This document shows, piece after piece, positions 37,401 to 50,248 of a stretch of 64,000 nucleotides of DNA. How positions within the stretch are numbered: the first letter of the stretch is position 1; every line of letters starts with the position of its first letter. The notes under the pieces were generated by a model. The model was not told the DNA's origin. It did no database searches and saw only the letters and a program-made list of their open reading frames with translations. This DNA is from Bimastos eiseni (lineage: Eukaryota > Annelida > Clitellata > Crassiclitellata > Lumbricidae). The stretch is from positions 31,001,408 through 31,065,407 of the forward strand of contig OY365810.1 in NCBI GenBank assembly GCA_959347315.1. The letters are read 5' to 3'. The translations under genes were made by a program, and so were the position numbers.

Positions 37401-40400
37401 TAGATATTAATTATTACAAGCATTGTTTTTGTCATATATTTTAATTATTATGAGCATTGTTGTTGCCATAGTTACCCTGTAAGCTGAGGTTGATTGTGGC
37501 ATTTGCATCACCAGCGCTGTTCCTTGCGGTCACTCTATATGAACCCCCATCTTCCTCAGTCACCTCGCTTATCTCCATGACGACTACATAGGTAGTACCG
37601 TCTGTCTGGGTGACAACACGGTACCTGCCTCCATCGCTGATGGCCTGCAGTCCTTTGTACCATTCAATGTATGGGGCAGGATGTGCAACAAGGCTGACCT
37701 GAAATGCCACTCCTCCACCAGGGAGCTGTCGAATGAGGGGTTGAGTGGTGAAGGAAGGTGCAGTGGAAGCAACTGCCTGGACTGCAGTAAAAATTATATT
37801 GCATTTAATTCGGATAATGTTTTAGCAGTAAAGAACTAATTATTTTTTTAGACTGATGATGCCTTGATGATTGTTATACATTATGTCAATATAGACAAAA
37901 ACTTAGGAAACCCAGCCATCTAAAAGTCTAAGAATATTTTGCAGAAAAAAGAAATCACACAGTCAAAACATTGAACGATATAACATAACATAACAACTGG
38001 TTTTTATTGCTCCCAACAAGTATTACACGCATAATTCAAATCTAGTTGAATACTGGATATATACTGATCTAGACAACCTAAATTACCCAGTCCAGACATG
38101 TACTCAGCTAGCCTACCAGAGGATGGTATTTTTACCACAGGTATAACACAATAAGAAGATATTAAGATGCTGCTGCATGATTAAGTAAGATGACAAGAAA
38201 AGTGTAACATCACTCAAGAATTCTTTCATGCAGAACTGAGGCAATTCATGGATCACAGTCAGCGTTATAATTTAGGAAAACCTCATGGAACTTACCATCA
38301 AAGTTCAGTTTAAGATTGGCATTGCTTTCACCGAATTCATTTCTGGCATTCAACCGGTAGGTGGCAGCATCAATCGCCTGAGGATCATCAAGTTCCAGGG
38401 CCACATAATAGTTTCTGGGTGATTCCTCATTCTCTAAACATCGATAACGACCTGAAAAGATAAACGCAGATCATCATCACCTGACACCACAGAACTCATT
38501 ATTATTTATAAATTTTAAAAAAATACTCTAAAAACTTGCTCTAATGACAATGTAGTTCCCTGTTGCTCTATGAGAAATTTGATCTCAACACTCAAAAGAA
38601 GGAAGGAAACTGAAAACACTGCTTTTCACAAATCCTATCTCGTATCCTCCTCTTCGCCCTCCCTTCCTCGCTGTTACCACTCCAAACACCATCCACCTTA
38701 GCCGTCTGACTGTCTGCCTATCTGACTCTCTGGATCTTGACCCTCTGTCTATCGATTTTGTTCTGACTAAGCGCCTGTGAATAAGCTGGTTGCCATGACT
38801 TAGCTTTTGTGGGCGCTGTAGAAATGTTGAGATTCCGATTATGAAGGTGTATTAAAAGAGACTGGAACACAAAATGAGCTCATCGTCAAAGCATTAAAGC
38901 AGCTCAGACTAGTTACACCCAGAAACAATCAGGATTAGGATAAGAATTATTTCACCTTTTACTTTATGTACAATCAAACTGCATATAATATACCCCTTCT
39001 TCCAAAGTTCACATGACCATATGAGAGAACATCAATGGTAACTATGAGTGAAGGACTTGCTCAAAGCTCCCACCACACTGACTGTCCGATTGGAGGCTTG
39101 AACTACATCCTCCATGTTACAAGCCGAGTGCCCTATCCATTGCGCCACTGTGCCCTTAAAAGCAGCATAAACATTGCAGCTAGCATCTACCAGCAGCTTG
39201 AATAATGCCTCAATCTACCCAAAAAAAACTAAACAGCTAAGTATAACAAGTTTTAGACTTTTTTTAATTAAGCAGGAGTTGTCAATAAGTCTAACCTGAG
39301 TAGTAGCCTTGAAGGGTGCTATATAAATCTTCGTAATGAAAGAATGAATGAACTTGTCAGACCCGAAATTCTCAGGCCACTTCATCATCAACTACAGCAC
39401 TGCATTACATCCACCCAAGTGCTGCCATTTGAAAGCAGGTTCTAGAAAGATAAGATTTTACTAGAAAATCATTACTACACACCTCCTTCTGATAGCTGTA
39501 CTGTGTCTCGAAACCAGGTCAGCGTCGGCGGTGGGTCGGCAGAGATTTTGCACTCGAAAAGAATTTGCTTTCCTCCATTGAGCTGCTTAATCGCAGGTTT
39601 CTGAATAAATTTTGGAGCACCATCCCTAAGAGAGGGAAGCCATAGGAAATTCATCAAAACTTTGATGATAAGTGTAATAAATTCGTACCCAAAATAGTCA
39701 AATAATGAAAAGGCGTTAAAATGTTTTTAAAACAAATAATAGAAAGAACAAGAAAATTATGTGAAGTGGAAAACCCTCAATATCATTTATAAAGAAGCTT
39801 TAAAAATGTGGTTCAGATTTAACACTGTCTTCTGTCTAACTTGTTTATTCAAAATTGGCGAAAGCCGGCAGTTTTACGGGGCATGATCAACTATTCTTCA
39901 CCTTTAGAAATTTCAGGTCTCCAAGCCAGCATAACAAGTATCTACTGAAGGCTTACACCGACAGGCATATGGATATGAACAAATGCTCATATACAATACA
40001 TGTGGGTGGAGATATATTATGCCAGCAAATACAATATATGCAAACACATAGTAAGCACAGATTCTATATATACCATTGTGATTGTTGGTATGTGTGGATG
40101 TGGGTTCTGCGATGGATATGGTCTGAGCATTGCGTTGCAAGCAGAGCCTGTTTTTCTAGACATAATATCCAGATCCAGGAACCATTATGGCGTATGATAA
40201 GCTATCGTTCGCACAGCTTCAGACAGACTGCTATGCACACATCTCAGAATGAATTAAATCCTTCGTACAGCCTTTGGCGAATACTTTTTAACGACATGCG
40301 GTTCCAGCAACTGAGAGCGAGCAGAGGTAATCAACAAGCCTCCTTTGATAGCCACCTTTGCGTAAAAACCCAACCGTTATACATGCATTTGACAGAAACG

Positions 40401-42315
40401 CTGCAGGGACATCATAAAACACCTGCACAGAACAATAAGAAGCAGCTTCAAAGTCTTTCATCATCCTCTCCTCATTTTGACACAGCTAACAAAACACAGC
40501 CAGGCTACAGACACTGAATACTTCGTATAATTTTAGACAGTAAGGCTCGTCAAACAATGTACATCTATAATGCTTTTACCAATACAAGTGTCTCAAATCT
40601 GGCTCAAACGCAAATATTCAACATGTATGTTTTTAAGCATTGTTCATGAGCTTCTCTCTAAGAGTGGCATGTTCGAGAGATTAACATAAGTAAAACTGAC
40701 TGAAGTATATATAAACCCAACAGAATAATTTATGTAATATGCATTTAAAGTGTATTCATTTTTCAGCTCTGAATGCATCACCTCAACACTCCTCAGTTGC
40801 CAGTTTAATGATCAAGTGAAATCCTTCACCACGATTACCCACTTCAATGGTTGACAAGTCCTTTTTAAGGTAAATTCAGACAACAATTAAATCTCGAACC
40901 CTGAAAAAGGTCTCAACAGTTGAAATTGCATTACTGAGAATATGTTCACACATTACTTGTAATTGGAAATGTGGAATCCAAATACAGAACAGCAGTTCGT
41001 TTAATAATTTAACCTCTGAACAATGTACAAGAGTAATGAAATGTAATGTAATGTAATTAAGCTCAGAATGAATAGAGGTCAACCATTGTATACTCAAGAT
41101 TTCACAGTGTGCCATTACAGGCTGCAATTCATGCAATCAACTATTATCAATCCTACGTATAAGTGCATGGTAACAGCCGTACTCACTTGGCACTTGATGG
41201 AGCTGCTGCAAAAAAAAAAAAATCTGAGTCAAAGGTCAATTGCTACTCCATCTTTCTTGCAATTCTCAAACCTAAGCGCAACAATCAGCCATGTCAAGTG
41301 CTAAGCATTTTCACCTTTCATGCAGCCAATGCCGTACACTTACACGATTACATCCCTTTCTCATTGCAGTCATGCTACAAGCTGTTAAATTGACAGTATA
41401 TATGTAGAATGACATTAGATCAAATTAATAAAATTAAAATTCCACTATATTAATCCAAACTGACAAGTACACAGTATGATTACAAGTCATAGTATGAACG
41501 GACGATTGCCAGTAATTACAGGGGTCAAATATAACTGTATGTCAGCCATGCAACTAGATGCAAGACACCCATCATGTCCTAAGTACTGCTCATTTTACCT
41601 CTTCCATCTTGGGTATGACGGGTTGAGTCAATCTCTGTGGAAGTCTGCTCTTCACACCATTGTTCATGATCACAATTTATTCATTAGTGTTTCGACTAAT
41701 CAACGTTCATTCAAAATCCATGACTTCATAAGCCTGGCAGAATGTGGTTTGACTTATGCTCAATGCCAGTAGTCTACCTTTATTTATTGAATACGAGATG
41801 TTACATCGATACAACGACATAATAATTATTATCATACACCTCAATGCTCTAAGCATTCTAAGCGTCTATCCAGAGCTATGTATCATGTTTGGAAGGAATG
41901 GTTACTGGGAAATATCTGTGCCCTGAAGCACAGATGTCACCCCACTTCAAAGTTGCTAATAATATTTAAATGTAATAAATTATGATGTCTCAATCTCCGC
42001 ACGAAATTTGATTTATTTGCTTACCTACAGCGATTCGTCAATTTGCCTTGATAAATTCTTTATTTGGATTTCTATTAGATTTCGCAAAAGCTTTTACTGT
42101 TGGGCTTGTTCAGTTCTGTTGCACTTTCTTTCTTATGGCCTAATTATAATGCTCGGACTTGATTTGGCACAGCGCTGGTGAATAAGCTGGTCTCCCTGAC
42201 TTGGCTTTTATGGGCGCTGATAATTGTTCGAGAATTTACGTTGCATTACATTACATTATGTTCAGAATTTAATATAGCCTATAGTCTACCTATAGCCTAC
42301 CTACCTACCTACCTA

Positions 42316-42361
<46 letters not shown>

Positions 42362-45300
42362 TATATATATAATATATACCTGTGTTCTACGCAAGCGACT
42401 CCAAGCTACAGTCATTAACTTTAAATGGGACTTCTACATCAGACTCTTCTGTCCGCATCAGACCTACTGATAATGCTTACATGCTTACACCGTCTACAGA
42501 GCCTGGAAACCTTCGATCGGTAGACGCATGGGCAATGGTATCAGTTATCAATCACAGAATGTGTTTACTACTAAATGCAAGGTGGGGGACGGGAATGTCC
42601 TCCTCTTCTGAGCATGGGCTAGTCCGTGACATCGAGACTACTTGTGATCAATGTTCCCACTCTAGGCCTAATTGTTTGAAAATGGTGTGTAATGGCAAAA
42701 TTGGTGTGTCCAACATTTTATAAATGGTTCAAACTTGTGTGCGCATGTCCGAGCTGAATACGATGACAGCGAAATTAATTGGTTACATGACATTTAATCG
42801 CGCGACACTTAATCTCAAATCACAAATAGTTTGCATCATTATTAATTTATGTGGCGACAAATTATTACTTTTAATTAGAAGCCGTATTAATGATAAGAAT
42901 ATGGTTTCAATGGAAGCGGGAATACTCGCATAATAGAGATAGTGATAGTGCATTTCATTCACTTTACGTGCTAAAATCCTAGAATAAATATGCATAAGAG
43001 AATTAAGCTCAGTTGAACCGAGTTCTATTAAGCGCGAATAAGTGCCGAGCGATTATATGTTGCGAGATTAAGTGTCGCGAGATTAACTGTCGGCACACCA
43101 AATTAAGACTATATCTAAATCTTTATGGTGATAACTGATTAGTTCTGATTGCCAGAGGCGACCAGATAGGGGAGGATCCGGAGTAAAATTACTCCAATTT
43201 CAGAATAGGGAACATTTTTTGCGTCTTAAGGTGGAATATCTTGCCTTCCTAGCACTTGGGACTGGGGGTTTGCCTCCATCATTCATAGGGGCTTGACGCC
43301 TCTGCTGATCGCTTATGAAAATCCCTTGTCTGAAGTTAAATAAGGGGTCGTATCAGACTATCAGCCAAAGAACCAATGATTCCGGAGTAGGCTGGGAGAC
43401 TCAATGCATCCATCGCATTCTAGGCTACGTCACTGATCCCTGATTAATGACGTAGCCTATGTACATCGCATTGTACGTCATTGTATTAGCTTTCTAATTA
43501 TTTGTAATTTTATTATTCTGTCCAGCTCATCTTTAATATTTATTTCTCTGAAGAAAGAATTGTGTACGCTGGCTCTACGGCCAGTTGGCGCGCGCGCACA
43601 TGCGCACAGTTCAGAGGGAACATTGTGGTGATACTTGCAAATTCTAATTAATCTGAAAGCTGTGCTTAGTGTGCTAATACTCGAATGCAGACGCTGCCCA
43701 CCTCTGTCATGCATCAAAAGTATTTATATAGCGCCCTACTGGACCATCTAGGCCTACTCAGGAGCGCTCACGACCAAACCCCGATTTAATAGGACAGTCT
43801 ATAAGTTTGGAATGGAACATGATGAGATGGTCTCTGAACTTTGCCACTGGATCCCAGTTGAACCACAATTCCCAGACACCCAATATACTCAAACTCTTGT
43901 GTTGGTCATGTGCAGCGAGCAATTTTTTCCTTAAAACATTATATGGTTGGTAGTAAGGTAGACATTTGCTTAGTTAAATTGCATCGTTTTGCGAAGTCTT
44001 TTGTAGAAACTACACGTTTGATAAACCTCATTGACTTATAGGCCTAATGACATTATTATTTTTTGCACTGATGTGGTGCTGTGACCCACCAATAGGCCTA
44101 ACGCAGTGGTTCTTAAAGTGGTGGTCCGCGGACCGGCGCCGGTCCGCGGAGCTCAAGTCACCGGTCCGTGAAACAATCACTAAAAATTAAAAATTTATTC
44201 AACTTATTCCAGGAAACATACAAATAATTCTAAATATATTTTAAATTCAAAAACATTTATACATTGAAATTATTATTTAGCTTAATTTAAAAAAATCAAT
44301 CTAGAATCTAGATCTAAAGTAATTATGTAAATTCGTAAAAAAACGTTTATTGATTTAGAGTCTAAATTTTAGACACTATTTCGCATTAGTTAGATTTTAG
44401 TATAACTTCAATAAAATATTAGGATATTATAGGCCCTATAGGAGCTTCTCCCTCTAATTTCCCATTATTTTGGATACGATTGCCAGATAAAATTTTGCAT
44501 TTCTAATTGGTGGTCCGCCAACAACTTCATAAATATACAGCCGGTCCCTGTTTCTAAAAAGTTCAAGAACCACTGGCCTAACGGATCCAAGGTTTAGGCT
44601 AAAAGTAGGACTAAGCGGCAAAGTGAAAAGGGATCTGCGTAGATCTAGATTGTAAAATACTCAATGCTTCAGAAATAAGTCAGACCACGGTTCACTGAGA
44701 TATTACTGACCGAACCCCGGTGAATAAGCTGGTCACCCTTTTGTGGCGCTAATACATCTTCGTAGATTTACATATTACATTATCGAAACAGCAGAGCCTA
44801 ATTAAGATGGATACAGTGGGCCTATGTATGATTTCGTCGTCAATAATAATTAGGCCTATATCCTTGAACTTGTGATGGAACGCACATATTGGTCATATAC
44901 TTATGTCCCATAAAGGAATATTGGTCTCATACTGGACCCATATCCAACATGGGTAGGCGCTATACCGACAGGGCTGTGGTTAAGCATTAAAATGTCCAAT
45001 AATATTGAAAGCGACAGACAACTTAGAGGAGAGAGCATATTATCATGGCACCCATGATAACATGATAATAATTCACTTTGCCGCTTAGCCCTACAGTTTG
45101 GACAAGGGCGTTTGCTCCTACATAAATGATAAATTAAACATCTTGTTCAGTTTGAACAATTCAATTAGATCAAGATGACATCTGGTTTGCCCCATGCCCC
45201 TCTCGGAAAGGGCCATAATAGTAGGCCTATAGGCCTACCTGGTGTTCACCAGTTCTAGCTTATTGCCTCGCCATAGGTCTAGACTTAGCCGCAGCTGAGA

Positions 45301-48300
45301 TGAATGTTTTCCTGAAAATTAATATTGCAACGTTTTGCAACTTTCTCTGTCTCTCGTTTTCGTACAGGGCATTTCTCTTGACCTCGTCGATAAGCCAATA
45401 GACGTCACGTTTCATGATCTACCTCGACGAACAACTGGCTGATTAAACATTCACCAAAAATTAGGGATAATAGTAGGCCTAATTAACCGAAGCTGCGAAT
45501 TCCGTCATTTTCGAAAATGCCGTGTCTAATTTCCTTGGATTATCTTTCGATTCGAAACTTACCAGGAAAGAACGTATTCAATACTTAGTGAATCAAAGCA
45601 AATGCAAAATGATTTCTTAAGAACTCTCATATAGGCCATATAGATGAGATGCTTGCAAGAGATCGTTATTGAACATCCACAGAACGCTCACCAGTCACCA
45701 GGTCAATGATTGGACAATGGCTGACAAGTTATTTAGACTTCCTACATGTATAGCGGGCTAAGGATTCATACAGCAACTCGATATCATCCAATTGACTTCT
45801 TTTTCGAATCTGACGTGACACAATGAAATTATTTAAAACCACTTCAATCCAAAAACAATGCGTTGTGACGCCTCTTTCCTTAAGAAGGACTATACAGCGC
45901 TACTCGGTAGTCAATTTGCAAATGCGGAGCTGGTGGAACTGCAGGACGGGCGTTTCTCCTATGGTGCCTGGGTCTGTTGATCGGTTGATGAGGCTGTGCG
46001 CGCGTGTTTCTGTTGATCTGCTGATGAGGCTGTGCGCGCGTGTCTTTTGATCGGTTGATGCGGCTGTTCGCGCGTGTGTCTGTTGATCGGTTGATGTGGA
46101 AGCGCGCGTGTGTCTGTTGATCGGTTAATGCGGCAGTGCGCGCGTGTGTCTGTTGATAGATCGATGCGGCTGTGCGCGCGTGTGTCTGTTAGTCAGCTCA
46201 TTAGGCGGTGCGCGCGCGCGTGTCTGTTGATCGGTTTATTGGGCGGTGCGCACGTAGGTTTGTTTTAAAGACTACGCTTAGTTATAATATAATATCTTCA
46301 ATACTGTTGAAATATCAAGCTAAAAAATTCACAAGGTGGTACAATGTTGATTACTATTTTATAACGTACAAACACAAGCAGACTATCTATTTATCCAAGT
46401 ATACACTACCTATTAAGAATGTAGCCTTTTATGTTCAATTCGTAAAGTTGTGTTTGTCAATTTAGCATGTATAGCCTATCATGTCCAATGTAGGCCTACG
46501 TTTAACAAAGTCAAACGAAAACCTACAAAGTTGTAATCTGTATATATATTTTGAAATATTATATGTAATATATTGTTTCATTTTCAGTTATAATTTTACA
46601 GAATAAGTTTTAAATTTAGTCTAGAATATCAAAATAATTTGTCAAACAAGGCAAGAGCATGCACAGATAGTTTTTCAAATATTTAGAAGTTCACAAAAAA
46701 TTGTGAACGTCTCGCCTTTGCACAATCGCTCATTTTCACAATAACTCTTGTGCTAAAAATGTTATTTGTCGACTCTTATGTTGGTGCGGTTCAGTCTTTT
46801 CTTACACAGCGTGGATCTTAAGCCGTGTTTCCGAATTGTCTTATCTTGAGTTCAGTCTACAAATCATATCAACCCTTCGTGCTATTTAAATGTTAGACCT
46901 GAATAACGTGGCGATATCTTGTTCGCCGCAATGAACATGCTTTCTAGGCATGGCTGAGGTCTTCTCTACCTCTAAGATTTTATGTGGGCCTAGCTAGGTT
47001 ACTAGTGATTGGCTAAGTCGCAAAGCCTTTCTGATCAAAATCAGTAGATCCATAATCGATAACAATGATTAAATTATGCTATATAATCGTAATTGTAATC
47101 GTAACATCCAAATTTCTAAAATGCCACTTGAAAGCCAAGTGCTGGGCACCAGCCTATTCACGAACGCTGCATCAAATTAGAGGGGTTATCCAAAGGATAA
47201 TCCGTGGTAGTGCATAGTCCGGTTTCCTGGAGGTCAGCGAAGGCAGAGTAGTTGTTAGGGAGGGTGTCGTTTTGGTCGAGGATTGATAGGAGGAATATCA
47301 ATCAAGGCAGAGGCGTCGATCCCGGGAGGTCGAGGGGGACATGTCCCACTACCTTTTACAGAGAGGGACACATTATGCGTGTGTCCCCTCCCATATTTCC
47401 TACCCCTCTCATTGGGTGTCCCCCACCTGTCAAACGAGATCGCCGCCTCTGAAGTAAGGAGTCTGGGTAGGCATTATCTTGCAAAGGTGAGACTTAAGTT
47501 TAGAATGGAAAGCCCGGGGTGACGGATAGGGGAGCATGGAACAGATGATGTTGGACGACAGGCGGTGATGGTGAAGGAACTAAAAATGTACGAAATTCAG
47601 GAGGCAGATCGTACCAAAGACGTGGTGCAGCGTTGGAAATTGCTCGGTTGGAGAACTTGGGATGAGAGGTGACTGGGGTGACTAGACCTATTGTACACAA
47701 AAGTCTTGGGCTATAACGGTCTAAAATACACGTAGACCTAATTACTATTTTGCTTACGTCAATGTGAATGAGTTAAAGTGCATCTAGAATGACAACTGAT
47801 GTCTCTGAGCCATTTGATATCAGTTCACTAGCAAACCATATAATGCCCATGCAATTGCGCCAATAATGAAAACATGCGTGCCCCCTCGATATTTGGTATC
47901 GAATTTGCTTGTTTAAAATCGTTTAGAAGATTTCAGACTTTTTTCTTGATACTATTCAGAAGATAGGCCGAAGAAGAAATATCGAAAAAGATAAAACTCT
48001 GCAATATAAAAACTGTTCTTGGGAATTGCATGGTACGATATACATTATAATTAAGTTTCAAATTGAAATTACAAACGAACCTCACTCCCGAAAACTGATG
48101 CATTAGTATTTCACAGCCTTTTATATAGGATCACTTGTCTTTCACTGTCTCAAACTGTCTTGACCCTAGTGTTTCGGTCTCGGTTTCGGTTTTGGCGCCT
48201 CACTGTCTCGGTCTCGGCATCTCACTGTCTCGGTCTCGTCTTGGTCTTGCAGTTTAAAGTCTTGCATACAACACAGAAACGTGGTGGGACTTCCGGAACT

Positions 48301-50191
48301 GTCTGAACGGCGTTCCGCCTAATTTACTTGCTGAGGTGCCGGAACGCCATTCCGGCTCTCCTCGTTCGGGCTGAAATTGACCACTACCTCTATTACAATG
48401 TGTCATCAGACCAAAGCTGTGCACGTATATCTATGATTCATGGGAAACTCAGAAAGATGGAGCAGAATCCAGGAGCAAATTGCTATGGTGGATGGAATAT
48501 CTGGACCTTGAAGGGTCAAAAGAAAAACAAAATAGTCTGTATATGTAGGCCTATAGGCCTGTACATGATACACATGGCGCTTCGTCGAATAGTTCATTTT
48601 TTACGACGTTTTCATATCATAAAATGATTAACGTTCGACGAAGAGCCGGATTGCCTCATTTTGTACTGTTGTGGAGATGGGGTTGTCTGTCTGTGTCTGT
48701 CTGTGTCTGTTTGTGTGTGTTTGTGTGTAAGTGTGCTGCGTGTGTGCGTGCGTGTAGGCTTGTATATAGGTATAAGCTTGTGTAGCTATGTGTGAAGGTA
48801 TGCGTATGTTTACGCCTTTGTGCGTCCTCCACCACTGGTGACCGTTCTAGTTAACCATTGCATTGTTTTACTGACTAGTGTTATTTTAGTTCTTATGACA
48901 TAATATTGACAGTTACCATCATATCAATGATATCAGTGTACGCGCGCCTATTATAGGGAGCATTAACATTAACTAGAGTTGTCTCCCTCGGTCTGTTTGC
49001 GAAGTTTATGTATTTTTGGCCTACGTAGGCCTATACGTGAAGTTGTTCAATATCGGTTTATTATCCCGTCTCTGCTCTGTCCGAGAAATAACTGTAGGCC
49101 TACACAGCTTCCGCTTTCTTTAGCGCTTTTAGTTTCGCTGTATAAAATGTTCAACGATATACATATATACATGTATATATATGTACATATATATAGTTGT
49201 ATATATATAGTTGTATATATGTATGTATACCAATGCAATTAGAATAAGAGACCACACGTGAGCTGTGTGTTTTAATGTCCCCCACTTAGACTGTGCTGCA
49301 TCATACAATTTTAAGACTAACCCACCCACCACCACCCCAAAAGAACTTGTTTTATAAATTTATAGGGATGAAAAGAGTAGGGCATGACCTTTCTGGCCTC
49401 GTCAGTTGGTCCGCTAGTTCTTTCTCCAAGACTACGAGGAAATGGGGGACGTAACTGTTGTAACAGACGTTCCCGAGAAGAGTCTCGAAGGTCATCGCGT
49501 TCACCTTGAAAACATTCGAGAGTTGTCTTCGCAGTTTTGTCTCTTCGCTTGCATCAATGCTAGCAATGTCTATAGATATATATAGGCCTACTTATGTATA
49601 TATTATGTATGTATATTCATATATTATGCGTAAACACTAGGCCGTAAGTCTTGAGTGGCATCTTGACCTATCGTGTATGTTTGCCCACGGATATACCTCG
49701 ACGCCTTTACATTGGCCGCCTGTTGCCTTTACATAGACCGCCTGTATATCATCTCCTCGAATGTTTTACTTGAACTTTTTCTGAAATTGTTCTGATTTCG
49801 AAATAGCATCTACGACGACGTGGATGGCTGCATTGTCTACTATAAATAGACCAGCAGACTATGTATATATGAATATGTATGTATATATTTTGCATAGTCC
49901 TATGATGTAGTCTCAAGAGCCCACGCGAGGCCCAAGGCTATGTTTGTGGTTGAGGGAGAGATAAGTTTAGGGCAAGTGTATCTTCAAAGGGATAGAGTCT
50001 GAACATTGCATTGGCAAACCTTCTACACGGTTGGCCAATAATGCAGCAGTTTTTCGAGTGCTGTTATCGACCATTCGGTTGTTTTCAAGCCTAGAGTAAG
50101 ATGCATTAAAAATTGGGAGTAGATGAGTATACATCGGAGGTGTCTGCAATCCGTCGATAGGCCTCTTTTGACGTATACTGGGCATCGGTAG

Positions 50192-50248
<57 letters not shown>

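Noticed and set aside
37095..37465. CRISPR array
   Set aside because: Contiguous 34-bp tandem repeats without unique spacers in animal intronic DNA.
45823..46050. Open frame across the GC-rich minisatellite
   Set aside because: It is the repeat unit translated; the unit length varies, so frame is not maintained across the array.
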